Origin: Alphaproteobacteria bacterium
GTDB taxonomy: Bacteria; Pseudomonadota; Alphaproteobacteria; UBA2136; UBA6156
Direction: 5' to 3'
Length of the DNA: 64,000 nt
Assembly: GCA_027485835.1 (NCBI GenBank)
Contig: JAIXQG010000002.1
Location: 636,232-700,231 of the forward strand
In this document: positions 17,348 through 26,614 of the stretch, one piece after another
Numbering within the stretch: position 1 is the stretch's first letter
How the letters are laid out: every line of letters starts with the position of its first letter
Translations under genes and position numbers: made by a program
Notes under the pieces: model-generated
Databases searched by the model: none
Told to the model about the DNA's origin: nothing
What the model saw: only the letters and a program-made list of their open reading frames with translations

Positions 17348-18340
17348 TTAGATAGCCGTGAGGCGTTGATTGATTTCGATCAGGATATCGGCCTGTTGCG
17401 GGCCGGTGAGGGTTTGCTCCACCACATGGGCAAAGCCTTCGGGGAGTTTGGCAGCGTCCTTGGTGGTGGTGACCAGTAGGGCGCGAGCTTCGGTGGCGCG
17501 TTGCTTGAGGTAGGCGAGGTTTTTGGGCGTGTAGGCGTGGTGGTCGGGGAAGGCGATGGCCGCGGTAAGTTTGAGGCCGTGCGCGGCGAGGCTCTTCATG
17601 AACTTTTCCGGGTGTGCCAGACCGGCGAAGGCGACCAACGGTTTGCCGTGGAGCGGGGCGAGGCTGGCTTCGGTCAGATGCGTTTGCAGGCGGTAGGCGG
17701 GGAGGCCGTAATAAGGCAATTGGCTGGTCTCCGGCTCGTTCAGCACGATGGCGAAGTGGGCGCGGCTGCGGTGGTGCAATGGCTCGCGCAGCGGGCCTGC
17801 GGGCAGGGTGAGACCGTTGCCCCATGGCGCTTCGGTTTGGCCGTTGATGACGAGGATATCGCAGCTGCGGGCGACATCGCGCCGTTGGAAGCCGTCGTCG
17901 AGAATCAGCAGGGTGGCGCCGGCTTCTTCTGCCCGGCGGGCGACGGCGGGACGGTTGCGGCCGACCCAGACGCTCACGGCTTGGGTGGCGAAGTGGCGGG
18001 CGAGGGCGAGGGGTTCGTCGCCGACTTCTTGCGCGGTATGAAAGCGTTCTGACACGCGCATGGGCTGCGTGGCCTGACCGCCATAACCACGGCTTAAAAT
18101 GGCGACCTGATAACCCTGAGAGGCATAGTGCGCGGCCAGCCATTGCACCACCGGCGTTTTACCGGCACCGCCCACCACCAGATTGCCGACGCTGATGACC
18201 GGAACCCCCGCAAAGTAGGGCGCTTTGGCGCGCAGGCGGCCTTGCAGATTGGCGCCTGCGGCATACAGCGCCGCCAGCGGCCACAGGGCATAGGCGGTGA
18301 GGGACGGCGTTTTTTTGTACCAGAAGGCGGGTGCGAACAT
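17348..18340 (-). CDS. lpxK: Tetraacyldisaccharide 4'-kinase
   Basis: A 330-residue inner-membrane-associated kinase that adds the 4'-phosphate to lipid A disaccharide. The N-terminal helix is followed by the P-loop VGNLVVGGAGKTP (51-63) and the GYGG segment. LILDDGFQ matches the family DDG-Q block. It lies downstream of waaA on the same strand in a lipid A cluster, with 75 bases between the waaA stop and its start. Confidence 0.93.
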   Translation of the reverse strand: MFAPAFWYKKTPSLTAYALWPLAALYAAGANLQGRLRAKAPYFAGVPVISVGNLVVGGAGKTPVVQWLAAHYASQGYQVAILSRGYGGQATQPMRVSERFHTAQEVGDEPLALARHFATQAVSVWVGRNRPAVARRAEEAGATLLILDDGFQRRDVARSCDILVINGQTEAPWGNGLTLPAGPLREPLHHRSRAHFAIVLNEPETSQLPYYGLPAYRLQTHLTEASLAPLHGKPLVAFAGLAHPEKFMKSLAAHGLKLTAAIAFPDHHAYTPKNLAYLKQRATEARALLVTTTKDAAKLPEGFAHVVEQTLTGPQQADILIEINQRLTAI

Positions 18341-18415
18341 GAGGCGAGTGTGCGGTGTGTTCGCGGGAGTTGTCTAGTGGATTGTGTGCGGATGTAAGCT
18401 AAGACGTGGCTGTGG

Positions 18416-19696
18416 CTAGGCCAGAGGCAGCATGTGCAGCAGTTTGTCGGCGGTGGTTTGGGTGGGGCCGGCGAAGCTGGGCATGACAGTCATAATATGA
18501 TTCTGGGCCTTGTCCAACTCGGCCGGTGTGGTGAGTAGCTTGCGCACGGTGGCGGTGAGGGTGGCGAGGTCGGGCTCGATGGTGACCAATTTGGCTTCCA
18601 CTAGGGCGTGCAGCATGTCCTTAAAGTTAAACATGTGCGGGCCGGTGAGGGTGGGGACGCCGAGCTTGAGGGGTTCCAGCGGGTTATGGCCGCCGTGTTT
18701 AACCAAGCTGCCGCCGATGATGGCGACCGAGGCGAGGCGGTACCAGAGGCCGAGTTCGCCAAGACTGTCGGCGATGTAGATATCCGTGTGGCGGTTGCCA
18801 CCCAAGACCGGCATTTCGCCAAGGCCGCGGCGCTTGATGGCTTTGGTGTAGCGGGCGACGTCGTTGGCGGCTTGCGTCCCGCGGTGCGGGTGGCGCGGTA
18901 CAATGATGGTCAGCAGGTTGGGAATGGCAGGTTTGAGATTCATGTGCATTTGCGCCAGCAGGGCTTCTTCGCCCGGGTGGGTGGAGCCTGCGACGAGAAC
19001 GGGACGCTCTTGCAGTGCGGCGATGAATTTTTCCAAGTGCCCCGCATCGACCGGCAGGGGGTCGGCGTCGAACTTCAAATTACCGGCGACAATGACCTGT
19101 TTGGCGCCGAGGGCAGCGATGCGTTCGGCATCCGCCGCGCGTTGCGCCAGCACCAGCACGAAACGGCTGATAAGCGGGCGGAAGAACCAGCTGTAGCGTT
19201 TGTATTTGGGCCAGGAACGGTCGGAAATACGGCCGTTGAGGAGTACCGGATTGGGGGCTTTGGAGAGGAGTTCCGGCCAGAAGTCGCTTTCGGTAAACAC
19301 GCTGACGGAGGGTTTCCAGTGGTTGAGGAAGCGGGTGGTGGCGGATTGGGTATCGAGCGGGACGTACTGCACGCAGGTGGTGCCGGTGCCCGGCAGGCCT
19401 GCGGCGATTTTGGTAAGCATACGGCGGCCGGTGGTGGTGCCGGAGGTGAGCAGCAGGTTCAGGTTGGGTTGGCGGTGACGCAGGGTGCGCAGAACCGGCT
19501 GGGTGCTGACGACCTCGCCTACACTGGCGCCGTGGATCCAGAGCAGGGGGCCGGTAGGGCGGGGTTGCGAGGCGTAGCCGCGGCGCTCGGCGAAGTTATC
19601 GCGGTCTTCGCGTCCGCGGAAGCCACGCCACATGAGGATGGCGAAGATAACCGGAAACAGCAGAACCTTGAGCAGACGATACATAAAAAGAGCCAT
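18416..19696 (-). CDS. waaA: 3-deoxy-D-manno-octulosonic acid transferase (Kdo transferase)
   Basis: A 426-residue GT-B glycosyltransferase with an N-terminal membrane anchor. Family blocks include WIHGASVGEV (about 53-62), LLTSGTTTG, YVPLDTQ, TESDFWPEL and, near the C-terminus, IIGGSLVKHGGHNPLEP. It transfers Kdo to lipid IVA at the cytoplasmic face of the inner membrane. ATG at 19696 is nine bases from the stop of the preceding gene. An internal ATG 12 bases later would also fit. Confidence 0.93.
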   Translation of the reverse strand: MALFMYRLLKVLLFPVIFAILMWRGFRGREDRDNFAERRGYASQPRPTGPLLWIHGASVGEVVSTQPVLRTLRHRQPNLNLLLTSGTTTGRRMLTKIAAGLPGTGTTCVQYVPLDTQSATTRFLNHWKPSVSVFTESDFWPELLSKAPNPVLLNGRISDRSWPKYKRYSWFFRPLISRFVLVLAQRAADAERIAALGAKQVIVAGNLKFDADPLPVDAGHLEKFIAALQERPVLVAGSTHPGEEALLAQMHMNLKPAIPNLLTIIVPRHPHRGTQAANDVARYTKAIKRRGLGEMPVLGGNRHTDIYIADSLGELGLWYRLASVAIIGGSLVKHGGHNPLEPLKLGVPTLTGPHMFNFKDMLHALVEAKLVTIEPDLATLTATVRKLLTTPAELDKAQNHIMTVMPSFAGPTQTTADKLLHMLPLA

Positions 19697-19705
19697 GGGA
19701 AAAAC

Positions 19706-20359
19706 CTAGTTGGTTGCGCCGTTGTCGGCAATATGTCCGGCGGCTGCCTGTGCCTGCGCGGTGAGCGTATTCAACGCTTGTTGGAGGGAGTGTTGCGTGG
19801 CGTCCTCTAATGGCGCGCCGAGGACGAGTGTGATGCGGCTGAAAGGGAAGGGAATGCGGCAGGCATCCCAGCTGTTGACGCAGATGCCGCGCGTGCTCCA
19901 GGCGCCGCAGGGCACCAGTGGTAGGCCAGTGAGGCGCGAGATTTCCGACGCGCCCTGTTTGGGGACACGGGCGGGACCGCGCGGGCCGTCGGGCGTCATC
20001 AGGATGTTTTTGCCGTTCTGGGCGGCGCGAAGCAAGCCGCGCGTGCCGGCGAGGGCGCCGCGGTGGCTAGAACCGACCGAGGCTTCGATGCCGAACATCG
20101 CAGCTATTTGGCTGATGGCGCGGCCATCGCGGCTGCCAGACATGAGGGCCAGCAGCGGGCGTTGGGTTTTGCGCATGAGCACCGGCGCAAACACGATTTG
20201 CTGGTGCCAGAGGGCGAAGACGATGGGGGTGTTGGCCAGTTCTGCCGGAAGAGACTGGACGACAGTCACGCGTGAGGTGGCGAACACCAGCCGCGCGTAA
20301 ACCGCAGCGAGGCCGATGAGGACTTTCTGGGACAACGGGTGGCGGGAGAGTTTCTTCAT
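19706..20359 (-). CDS. DUF374-family lysophospholipid-type acyltransferase
   Basis: About 217 residues. It has the DUF374 pattern found next to waaA and lpxK in alphaproteobacteria: FALWHQQIVFAP with the catalytic-type histidine, SGSRDGRAISQI, MTPDGPRGPA and GLPLVPCG. It probably acylates a lipid A or phospholipid precursor at the inner membrane; the substrate is not settled for the family. ATG 20359 is preferred to TTG 20398; neither has a clear ribosome-binding site. Together with its neighbours it forms a minus-strand lipid A operon. Confidence 0.85.
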   Translation of the reverse strand: MKKLSRHPLSQKVLIGLAAVYARLVFATSRVTVVQSLPAELANTPIVFALWHQQIVFAPVLMRKTQRPLLALMSGSRDGRAISQIAAMFGIEASVGSSHRGALAGTRGLLRAAQNGKNILMTPDGPRGPARVPKQGASEISRLTGLPLVPCGAWSTRGICVNSWDACRIPFPFSRITLVLGAPLEDATQHSLQQALNTLTAQAQAAAGHIADNGATN

Positions 20360-20401
20360 ACGCGTTGTGCGTTTAGCGCGTTCTGCCTGCCGGCGCAAGC
20401 G

Positions 20402-21061
20402 TTAGGGCTTGCTGCAACCACAGCCTTCACCACACCCGCAGCCGTGGGTTTCTGGCGCGCGGGAGGCCTTGAGGGCGCCACAGATGGCCAAGCCGACCAA
20501 CGCCCCTTGGGCTACGGCGGTGGCGGCCCAGGCGGCGGGGATGTCGGTTTCGGCGAAGGGCATCATGGCATAGGTATTCACCGAAACCATGGCGACAGGG
20601 ATGGAGGCCATCATGCCGCTGACGGTTGCGCCCCACCAGCGGGCGGCATGGCCCATGCCCAGCACGATGGCCGCGTAAGCGAGAGCCGTGACGGCTTGGG
20701 TGATGACGAGGAGGCCGGTGCGGATGTCGCCTTCCGCCCGCCAGAAGGCGGAGGTGGCGATATAGTCGGCCATCAGCATATGGTTGTTGACTAGCCAGTC
20801 GGTGGCAAAAATCATGATAAAGGCGACCACCGCAGAGGCCCAGAAACTGCGGGTGACGAGGTGTTTGCCAAGCGGGCAACTGTGCAGGAAGGCGCAGAAG
20901 CTTTTGGAGGGTGTGCTGCAGCAGCAGGATTCGGAACCGGCTGTGGCATGGGTAGTAACGGGCGCGGTGCTTGCCACCGGCGCTGCTTTACGGGCAGCGG
21001 GTTTGGCGGTGGGTGTGGCTTTAGCCTTCGGTTTGCTGACAACCGGTTTGCGCGGAGCCAT
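20402..21061 (-). CDS. Membrane protein with Lys/Ala-rich N-tail and cysteine-rich ends
   Basis: 219 residues. The first 35 are Lys/Ala/Pro-rich. Then come CCC (45-48 region) and further Cys residues before the first of about four hydrophobic segments. The last 15 residues contain HGCGCGEGCGC, so both cytosolic or exposed ends are Cys-dense, suggesting metal binding or disulfide formation (inference). No family is recognised. It sits between the acyltransferase and msbA in the lipid A block, on the same strand, with 107 bases to msbA. The gene just downstream begins within 43 bases. Confidence 0.65.
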   Translation of the reverse strand: MAPRKPVVSKPKAKATPTAKPAARKAAPVASTAPVTTHATAGSESCCCSTPSKSFCAFLHSCPLGKHLVTRSFWASAVVAFIMIFATDWLVNNHMLMADYIATSAFWRAEGDIRTGLLVITQAVTALAYAAIVLGMGHAARWWGATVSGMMASIPVAMVSVNTYAMMPFAETDIPAAWAATAVAQGALVGLAICGALKASRAPETHGCGCGEGCGCSKP

Positions 21062-21120
21062 GGGAGAACCTTTCGTTGGTAAGAGTAGTTTAGCGGAGTG
21101 GGGGTGGATGGAAAGGTTCG

Positions 21121-21139
21121 CCCCGCCGGTTAGGCGGGG
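21121..21139 (-). terminator. Hairpin after msbA, weak terminator candidate
   Basis: CCCCGCC, five bases, GGCGGGG. On the minus strand it follows the msbA stop, but the bases after it are not a T-run, so termination is doubtful. Confidence 0.3.
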
Positions 21140-21168
21140 CGGTGTGGCATTTAGGTTGGTTGTGAGGG

Positions 21169-22950
21169 CTAGCCGGCGAGGTCTTCGGCGGTAGCCTGCA
21201 TGCTCCAGAGCTTGTGATAGAGGCCGCGCTTTTTCAGCAGCTGGGCGTGGCTGCCTTGCTCGACGATCTGGCCGCCATCCAGCACCACGATGGTATTGGC
21301 GTGGGCGATGGTGGAGAGGCGGTGGGCGACGATAAGGGTGGTGCGGTTTTCTGACAGCTTTTGCAAAGCCTTTTGGACGTCCTTCTCCGAGGCCGTATCG
21401 AGCGCGGCGGTCGCTTCGTCGAGCAATAAAATCGGCGCGTTTTTGAGAATGGCGCGGGCGATGGCGATACGTTGCTTTTGGCCGCCGGAGAGTTTCAGGC
21501 CACCTTCGCCGAGTACGGTTTGGTAGCCTTCCGGCAGGTTGGTGATGAACTGGTGTGCCGAGGCGGCTTTAGCGGCGGCCTCGATCGCTGCCTGACTGGC
21601 CTTGGGGTTGCCGTAGGCGATGTTGGCGGCGACGGATTCGTCGAACACCGCGACCTCTTGCGTGACCATAGCGATATGGCTGCGCAGCGATTTAAGGGTG
21701 GCTTTGGAGGTGTCGTGTCCGTCGATGCTGATATGGCCGTGCGAGAGGTTGTAGAAGCGCGGCAGCAGGTTGAGTAGCGAGGTTTTACCGGCGCCAGACG
21801 GGCCGACAAAGGCGACGGTATGGCCTGCGGGTACTTTCAGGTTGATGTCGGTGAGGGCGTGGGTGCCGTCGGTATAGGTCAGGTTGACTTGGCTGAATTG
21901 GATTTCGCCTTTTTTGACCGTGAGAGCGGTGGCTTCGGGGATGTCGGTCAGATTCAACGGCGCGTCGATGACCTCGAAGGCGCGTTGGGCGGCGGCGAGG
22001 CCTTCCTGCATGTTGTTGTTGAGGTTGGTGATACCTTTGAGCGGGCGGCTGAGCATGACCAGCGAGGCCATGAAGCTGGCGAAGGAACCGGTGGTGAGGG
22101 TACCGTCGGCAATGCGTTGACCGGCATAGAGCATGATGGCGGCGATGACGGCGGTGCCGATGAACTCGACCGACGGTGACGACATGGCGCGGATGCGTAC
22201 GGCGCGGAGCGTGCTGTCGAGGACATCGGTAATGCGGGTGTGCATGCGTTTGATTTCGGCTTTTTCCTGTGTGTAGCTTTGCACTTGGCGGATGTTGACC
22301 AATGTTTGCGAGAGGTGGTGGGCCATGCGCGCGGTGCTCTCTTGGTTGACACGGCTGTATTTGCGCGTCAGGCGGCCGAAGCGGCGGATGGGAAGGATGG
22401 TCAGCGGGATGATGAGCATGGTTAGTAGCGTGAGTTTGACGTCTTGCAGCAGCATGTTGGCGAAGAGGCCGATGATGGTGCCGCCGTCGCGCAGGCCCGA
22501 ACTGAAGATTTGGGTAACGGCGTATTTGAGGCGCTGGAGGTCGGAAATAAAGCGGCTGGTGATGCTGGCGCTGGGGTTTTCGGCAAAAAACGACAGGCTT
22601 TGGCCGAGAGTGCGGGCGTACATTTGCTCTTGTAGCGTGGCGACGATGCGCTGGCCGACGCTTTCCATAAAGTACGACTGGTAATACGTGGCGATGCCGC
22701 GGATGACTGTGAGCCCGACGATAGTGAAGATCACCGTGTTGATAACCCCGATGCGGCCGGAGATAAGGCCGTTGTCGAACAGTGGCTGGATGAGGTGGGC
22801 CTGCATGGCGAGGGCGCCGGCGATGATGATCATCGATAAACCGGCCCAGAAGAGGTCTTGCTTATGGCGCCAGAGGTAGTGGCGGGCCAGGCGTGCGAGC
22901 ATGGTACCGGAGGAATACTGCGTGAAGTTCGCGTGGTGTTTTTTGGACAT
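21169..22950 (-). CDS. msbA: Lipid A/lipid flippase ABC transporter, MsbA type
   Basis: A 593-residue half-transporter: an N-terminal six-helix membrane domain and a C-terminal ATPase with Walker A GPSGAGKTSLL, Q-loop, signature LSGGQKQR, Walker B ILLLDEATAALD and H-loop VAHRLSTI. Placement with lpxK and waaA supports export of lipid A core across the inner membrane. ATG 22950 is used; the longer open frame to 23166 overlaps the divergent region. The ribosome-binding site is weak. Confidence 0.9.
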   Translation of the reverse strand: MSKKHHANFTQYSSGTMLARLARHYLWRHKQDLFWAGLSMIIIAGALAMQAHLIQPLFDNGLISGRIGVINTVIFTIVGLTVIRGIATYYQSYFMESVGQRIVATLQEQMYARTLGQSLSFFAENPSASITSRFISDLQRLKYAVTQIFSSGLRDGGTIIGLFANMLLQDVKLTLLTMLIIPLTILPIRRFGRLTRKYSRVNQESTARMAHHLSQTLVNIRQVQSYTQEKAEIKRMHTRITDVLDSTLRAVRIRAMSSPSVEFIGTAVIAAIMLYAGQRIADGTLTTGSFASFMASLVMLSRPLKGITNLNNNMQEGLAAAQRAFEVIDAPLNLTDIPEATALTVKKGEIQFSQVNLTYTDGTHALTDINLKVPAGHTVAFVGPSGAGKTSLLNLLPRFYNLSHGHISIDGHDTSKATLKSLRSHIAMVTQEVAVFDESVAANIAYGNPKASQAAIEAAAKAASAHQFITNLPEGYQTVLGEGGLKLSGGQKQRIAIARAILKNAPILLLDEATAALDTASEKDVQKALQKLSENRTTLIVAHRLSTIAHANTIVVLDGGQIVEQGSHAQLLKKRGLYHKLWSMQATAEDLAG

Positions 22951-23093
22951 GGGCGTGCTTATAGCATGGAATGGGAAGGCTGTTGAATGGATTTCTTGCC
23001 ATATGGACAACTGCCTGTTGCATGGGCGTTTATACGGTGCGGTTTGAGCGTTGTGGGTGGTTGATTGTGAGGCAATCAGGTATAAAACCGGTA

Positions 23094-23765
23094 ATGATGC
23101 ACGCTGACCCTCTGTTGAAACAGGCCTTGATGGCACCGCTGGCTTTGGTGGTATGGGGGATGGCACTTGGTGTGTTGATGTGGGGCACCGGCGTGGATGT
23201 GGCGATTCAGGTGTGGTTGAATGACAATTATGCCCAGAATTTTAACGGCGTGATGCGCCTGATTGGCGAGCTGGGCAAAGGCAGTTTGCAGGTAAGCGTA
23301 TGTTTGCTGGCTGGGTTGGCATGGTGGCTGTATAACTGGCTGTATGGCAAAGTGGATTGCCGCCGGTTTGTGGATATTTTAGGGGCTGTGCCGGTGTTTG
23401 CGCTGGCGGGTATTCTTAACTGGTTATTGAAGTTGGGTGTGGGGCGCGGGCGCCCGAAAGAGTTTTTGTGGGAGGGTACGTCGCCCTACGCTGTCAACCC
23501 GTTTGAGCTGAGCGCGACGTGGTGGAGTTTCCCCAGTGGCCACAGTTGTAGCGCGTTTGCGATTGGCGTGTGGTTGGGGTTTGCGTTTCCGCGCTGGCGG
23601 TATCTGTTTTGGGGCTTGGCGGCGTTGGTGAGTTTCAGCCGCTTCCTTGCCTTGACGCCGCATTACTTCGGTGATGTGGTAGCGGGAGGATCGCTGGGCG
23701 CTGGCGTGGCGTGGGCCTCGTGGATTTTATGGCAGCATTACAAACGTGAGAAGATAACAGGATGA
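23094..23765 (+). CDS. PAP2-family membrane phosphatase
   Basis: About 223 residues with five to six membrane segments. All three PAP2 motifs are intact: KLGVGRGRP, FPSGHS and SRFLALTPHYFGD. It likely removes a phosphate from a lipid such as undecaprenyl diphosphate, lipid A or phosphatidylglycerophosphate. Two ATG codons (23094, 23097) are possible. It overlaps the next glycosyltransferase gene (ATGA), so it acts in the same pathway or is at least coupled. Confidence 0.85.
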   Translation: MMHADPLLKQALMAPLALVVWGMALGVLMWGTGVDVAIQVWLNDNYAQNFNGVMRLIGELGKGSLQVSVCLLAGLAWWLYNWLYGKVDCRRFVDILGAVPVFALAGILNWLLKLGVGRGRPKEFLWEGTSPYAVNPFELSATWWSFPSGHSCSAFAIGVWLGFAFPRWRYLFWGLAALVSFSRFLALTPHYFGDVVAGGSLGAGVAWASWILWQHYKREKITG

Positions 23766-25627
23766 TGTGGTGGCAGTCGCTGAGTGAGGCGCAGCGCCGT
23801 TTCTGGCAGGCGGGGCTGGTGCTGGCCCTGGCGTGTGTGTGGGTGTATGGCGTAGGCCATGCCCGTTATGGTTTGTTTGATGTGGATGAGGCGATTTTCA
23901 CACGGGCGAGTGTGGAATTGCGGCAGTCGGGTGAATTTTCCATGCCCACCTATAACGGTGAGCCACGTTACCATAAGCCGCCGCTGATTTATTGGGTGCA
24001 GAGTGCGGCGATGGGTGTATTGGGTGAAGACAGCCTGTATGCCGCGCGGTTGCCGAGTGCGCTGGGGGCTTTAGGCACGATTCTGGTACTCGGGTTTGGC
24101 GTGGCGTATTTGAGCGGGAGCCGCCGCTGGGGCTTGATGGCGGCCGGTGTGATGGCACTGAACTTGAGTTTTGTGGTGGTGGGGCGTGCGGCTACGGCGG
24201 ATGGTTTGTTGAACCTGACGAGCATCCTGCTAGCGTTATGGACGATTCATGTGATGTTCCCCGGTAACCGTGTGCTGGGGCGCGGTGAGGATGCGGTGGA
24301 CGCGGCGTTGTTGACGGCGCGTATCCGTAAGGTGGCGGCGCGGGCTGCGGCGCGTAAACACCAGTGGTTGGTGACGGGTGGCTTGGCGGCGTTAGGCTTT
24401 TTGGCCAAGGGCCCGATTGCTTGGGTGCCTGCGGCGTTGATGGTGCTGTTCGTGCTGGCGTTCCGAAAAGAACGGGTGGCGACGTGGCAGCAGTTGGCGC
24501 CGTTTAAGGCAGGTGGTTTTACCTTGCTGCTGTTGCTGCCGTGGGTGGTGCTGTTGTTGTACCAGTTTGGGGCGGGGTTCTTTTATGATTTCTTCATTCA
24601 GCAAAACCTGCACCGTTATGCCGGAGGGTTGACCAATACCCAGAGCGATAGCGTGTTTTATTATCTCGTGCTGTTGTTGTTCGGGTTCTTCCCGTGGGTG
24701 TTTTTACTGCCGAAGGCGATAGGCTTGACGCTGAAGGGGGGCATCCGCCGCGTGCGCAGTGCCATGAACGGCGAAGACCCGGCACGGGCGTTGCCTTACT
24801 TGGCCTTGGTGTGGGCGGTTGGCTATATTACGTTCTTCAGTTTTAGCCAGACCAAACTGGCGCAGTATATTGTGCCGGCGTATCCGGCGTTGGCGATTCT
24901 GGTGGGAGCGGTATTGGCGCAGCGGCCGTTGGTGCGCGTCTCTACCTTCACGGCGCTGTTGGGGGCGATGTTTGGGTTGCTGTTGGCATTGTTGATGCTG
25001 GTGCTAAACCCGCTGCTGCTGGGTTTGCGGCATGAGAACCTGACCGGCTGGCTGGGTTGGTTGCAGGCGGTGTTCGGGTTTGAATGGCCGCCGCATGATG
25101 AGATGGCGGCGGCGGTATTGGCCTTGCCTGTGCAGTTGGATGCGGCGCCGGTGTTTATCGGGTTGGTGATGCTGGCGGCGGTGGTACCGGCCTGGCTGCT
25201 GGTGGCGCGGGGTGTGAGGGGTGGTGTGTTCAGCCTGATGATGGCATGGATGGTGTGTTTGAGCCTGATTATCTGGGGTGTTGTTCCGATGGTATGGCGC
25301 TACACGCAGGCGCCGTTAGCCGAGTTCGCGCAGATTATTAAGGAAGCGCCCGAGACCACCGCGATTATGCATGTGGGCATGCATAAGCCGAGTGTGCTGT
25401 ACCTTTCTGGTCGTCGCTTTACCAAGTTGGATAAGCCTTTGCAGGTGCCGGATAACATTACAGCGACGGAAACGCTGTTGTTGGCGGAAGAGGACAAGGT
25501 AGTGCCGATACTGACTGAAATTGGCCTAAGCGGTAACGCCCATGTGCTGGGGCAGCGCTGTGGCGGTGGTTTTTGCTTGTTGATTATTGCGAAAACCGGT
25601 TTGCCCGGTACCACGTCTAACCCTTAA
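23762..25627 (+). CDS. ArnT-like (GT83/GT39) polyprenyl-phosphate sugar transferase
   Basis: A 621-residue integral membrane glycosyltransferase. The periplasmic loop after the first helix has the ArnT-type YGLFDVDEAIFTRAS and NGEPRYHKPPLIYW, with the Asp-Glu pair expected to be catalytic. About eleven further helices follow, and then a smaller soluble C-terminal part. Members move a sugar from undecaprenyl phosphate to lipid A or another acceptor. The adjacent ArnC-like gene would make the donor and the PAP2 enzyme may recycle or trim lipid phosphates. The sugar is unknown. Confidence 0.83.
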   Translation: MMWWQSLSEAQRRFWQAGLVLALACVWVYGVGHARYGLFDVDEAIFTRASVELRQSGEFSMPTYNGEPRYHKPPLIYWVQSAAMGVLGEDSLYAARLPSALGALGTILVLGFGVAYLSGSRRWGLMAAGVMALNLSFVVVGRAATADGLLNLTSILLALWTIHVMFPGNRVLGRGEDAVDAALLTARIRKVAARAAARKHQWLVTGGLAALGFLAKGPIAWVPAALMVLFVLAFRKERVATWQQLAPFKAGGFTLLLLLPWVVLLLYQFGAGFFYDFFIQQNLHRYAGGLTNTQSDSVFYYLVLLLFGFFPWVFLLPKAIGLTLKGGIRRVRSAMNGEDPARALPYLALVWAVGYITFFSFSQTKLAQYIVPAYPALAILVGAVLAQRPLVRVSTFTALLGAMFGLLLALLMLVLNPLLLGLRHENLTGWLGWLQAVFGFEWPPHDEMAAAVLALPVQLDAAPVFIGLVMLAAVVPAWLLVARGVRGGVFSLMMAWMVCLSLIIWGVVPMVWRYTQAPLAEFAQIIKEAPETTAIMHVGMHKPSVLYLSGRRFTKLDKPLQVPDNITATETLLLAEEDKVVPILTEIGLSGNAHVLGQRCGGGFCLLIIAKTGLPGTTSNP

Positions 25628-25657
25628 TGAATTGGAATGAATCAAGGAGAGCTTAAC

Positions 25658-26614
25658 ATGGCTAAAACACAGGGTATCGAGGTGTCGATTGTGGTTCCGC
25701 TTTACAATGAGGAAGAGAGCCTGCCGCTGCTGGTGGAAAAAACCGCCGCCGCGATGCGCCCGACCGGTAAGGCGTGGGAGCTGGTGTGTGTGAATGACGG
25801 CAGCCGCGATGGAACGGCCGAGGTTTTGGAAAAACTGGAAGCGAAGTATCCGGAACTGGTGGGCGTGTACTTCCGCCGCAATTACGGCCAGACGGCAGCG
25901 ATGCAGGCGGGGTTTGATGCCGCTCGAGGGTCGGTCATTGTGACCATGGACGGTGACCTGCAGAACGACCCCAAGGATATTCCGGCTTTGCTGGCACGGA
26001 TGGAGGAGACGGGTGCGGATATCGTTTCTGGTTGGCGCAAGGAGCGTAAAGATGCCGAGCTGACCAGTAATTTCCCCAGCCGGATGGCCAACCGTCTGAT
26101 ATCGAAAATCACCGGTTTGAAGCTGCATGACAGCGGTTGCAGCCTGAAAGCCTACAAGGCGGATTTGTTGAACGAGCTGCATATTTATGGCGAATTGCAC
26201 CGGTTTATCCCTGCAGTTGCCATGCAGTATGGTGCGAAAGTGGATGAAGTGGTGGTAACCCACCATGCCCGCCAGTTTGGCGAGAGCAAGTATGGTTTGG
26301 ACAAGACCATCCGTGTCGCGCTGGATATCATCCAGCTGTACTTCTTCCAGAAGTTTTTACACCGGCCGATGCACTTCTTTGGCTATATGGGCCTTGTGCT
26401 GATGGTGCCGGGGGGTGTGATGATGACGTGGCTGTTGCTACTAAAGCTGTTTGGGCAGGACATTGGCGGCCGACCGATGCTGATTGCGGCGATGATGCTG
26501 ATTTTGCTGGGGGTGCAGTTGTTGGGAATGGGCGTGCTTGGGGAAGTGCTGACGCGCATCTATCACGAACCGCAGGGACGTAAGCAATACGTATTGAGGA
26601 AACGCGCGGGTTAA
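25658..26614 (+). CDS. ArnC-like polyprenyl-phosphate glycosyltransferase (GT2)
   Basis: A 318-residue GT2 enzyme: an N-terminal GT-A domain (VVPLYNEEESLP, VNDGSRDGT, MDGDLQNDP with the DxD-like metal site) and two C-terminal membrane helices, as in ArnC/DPM1-type enzymes that load a sugar onto undecaprenyl phosphate. ATG 25658 has AAGGAGAG eight bases upstream; an upstream in-frame ATG at 25637 has none. Its stop codon lies inside repeat copy B. Last gene of the PAP2-ArnT-ArnC unit. Confidence 0.88.
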   Translation: MAKTQGIEVSIVVPLYNEEESLPLLVEKTAAAMRPTGKAWELVCVNDGSRDGTAEVLEKLEAKYPELVGVYFRRNYGQTAAMQAGFDAARGSVIVTMDGDLQNDPKDIPALLARMEETGADIVSGWRKERKDAELTSNFPSRMANRLISKITGLKLHDSGCSLKAYKADLLNELHIYGELHRFIPAVAMQYGAKVDEVVVTHHARQFGESKYGLDKTIRVALDIIQLYFFQKFLHRPMHFFGYMGLVLMVPGGVMMTWLLLLKLFGQDIGGRPMLIAAMMLILLGVQLLGMGVLGEVLTRIYHEPQGRKQYVLRKRAG

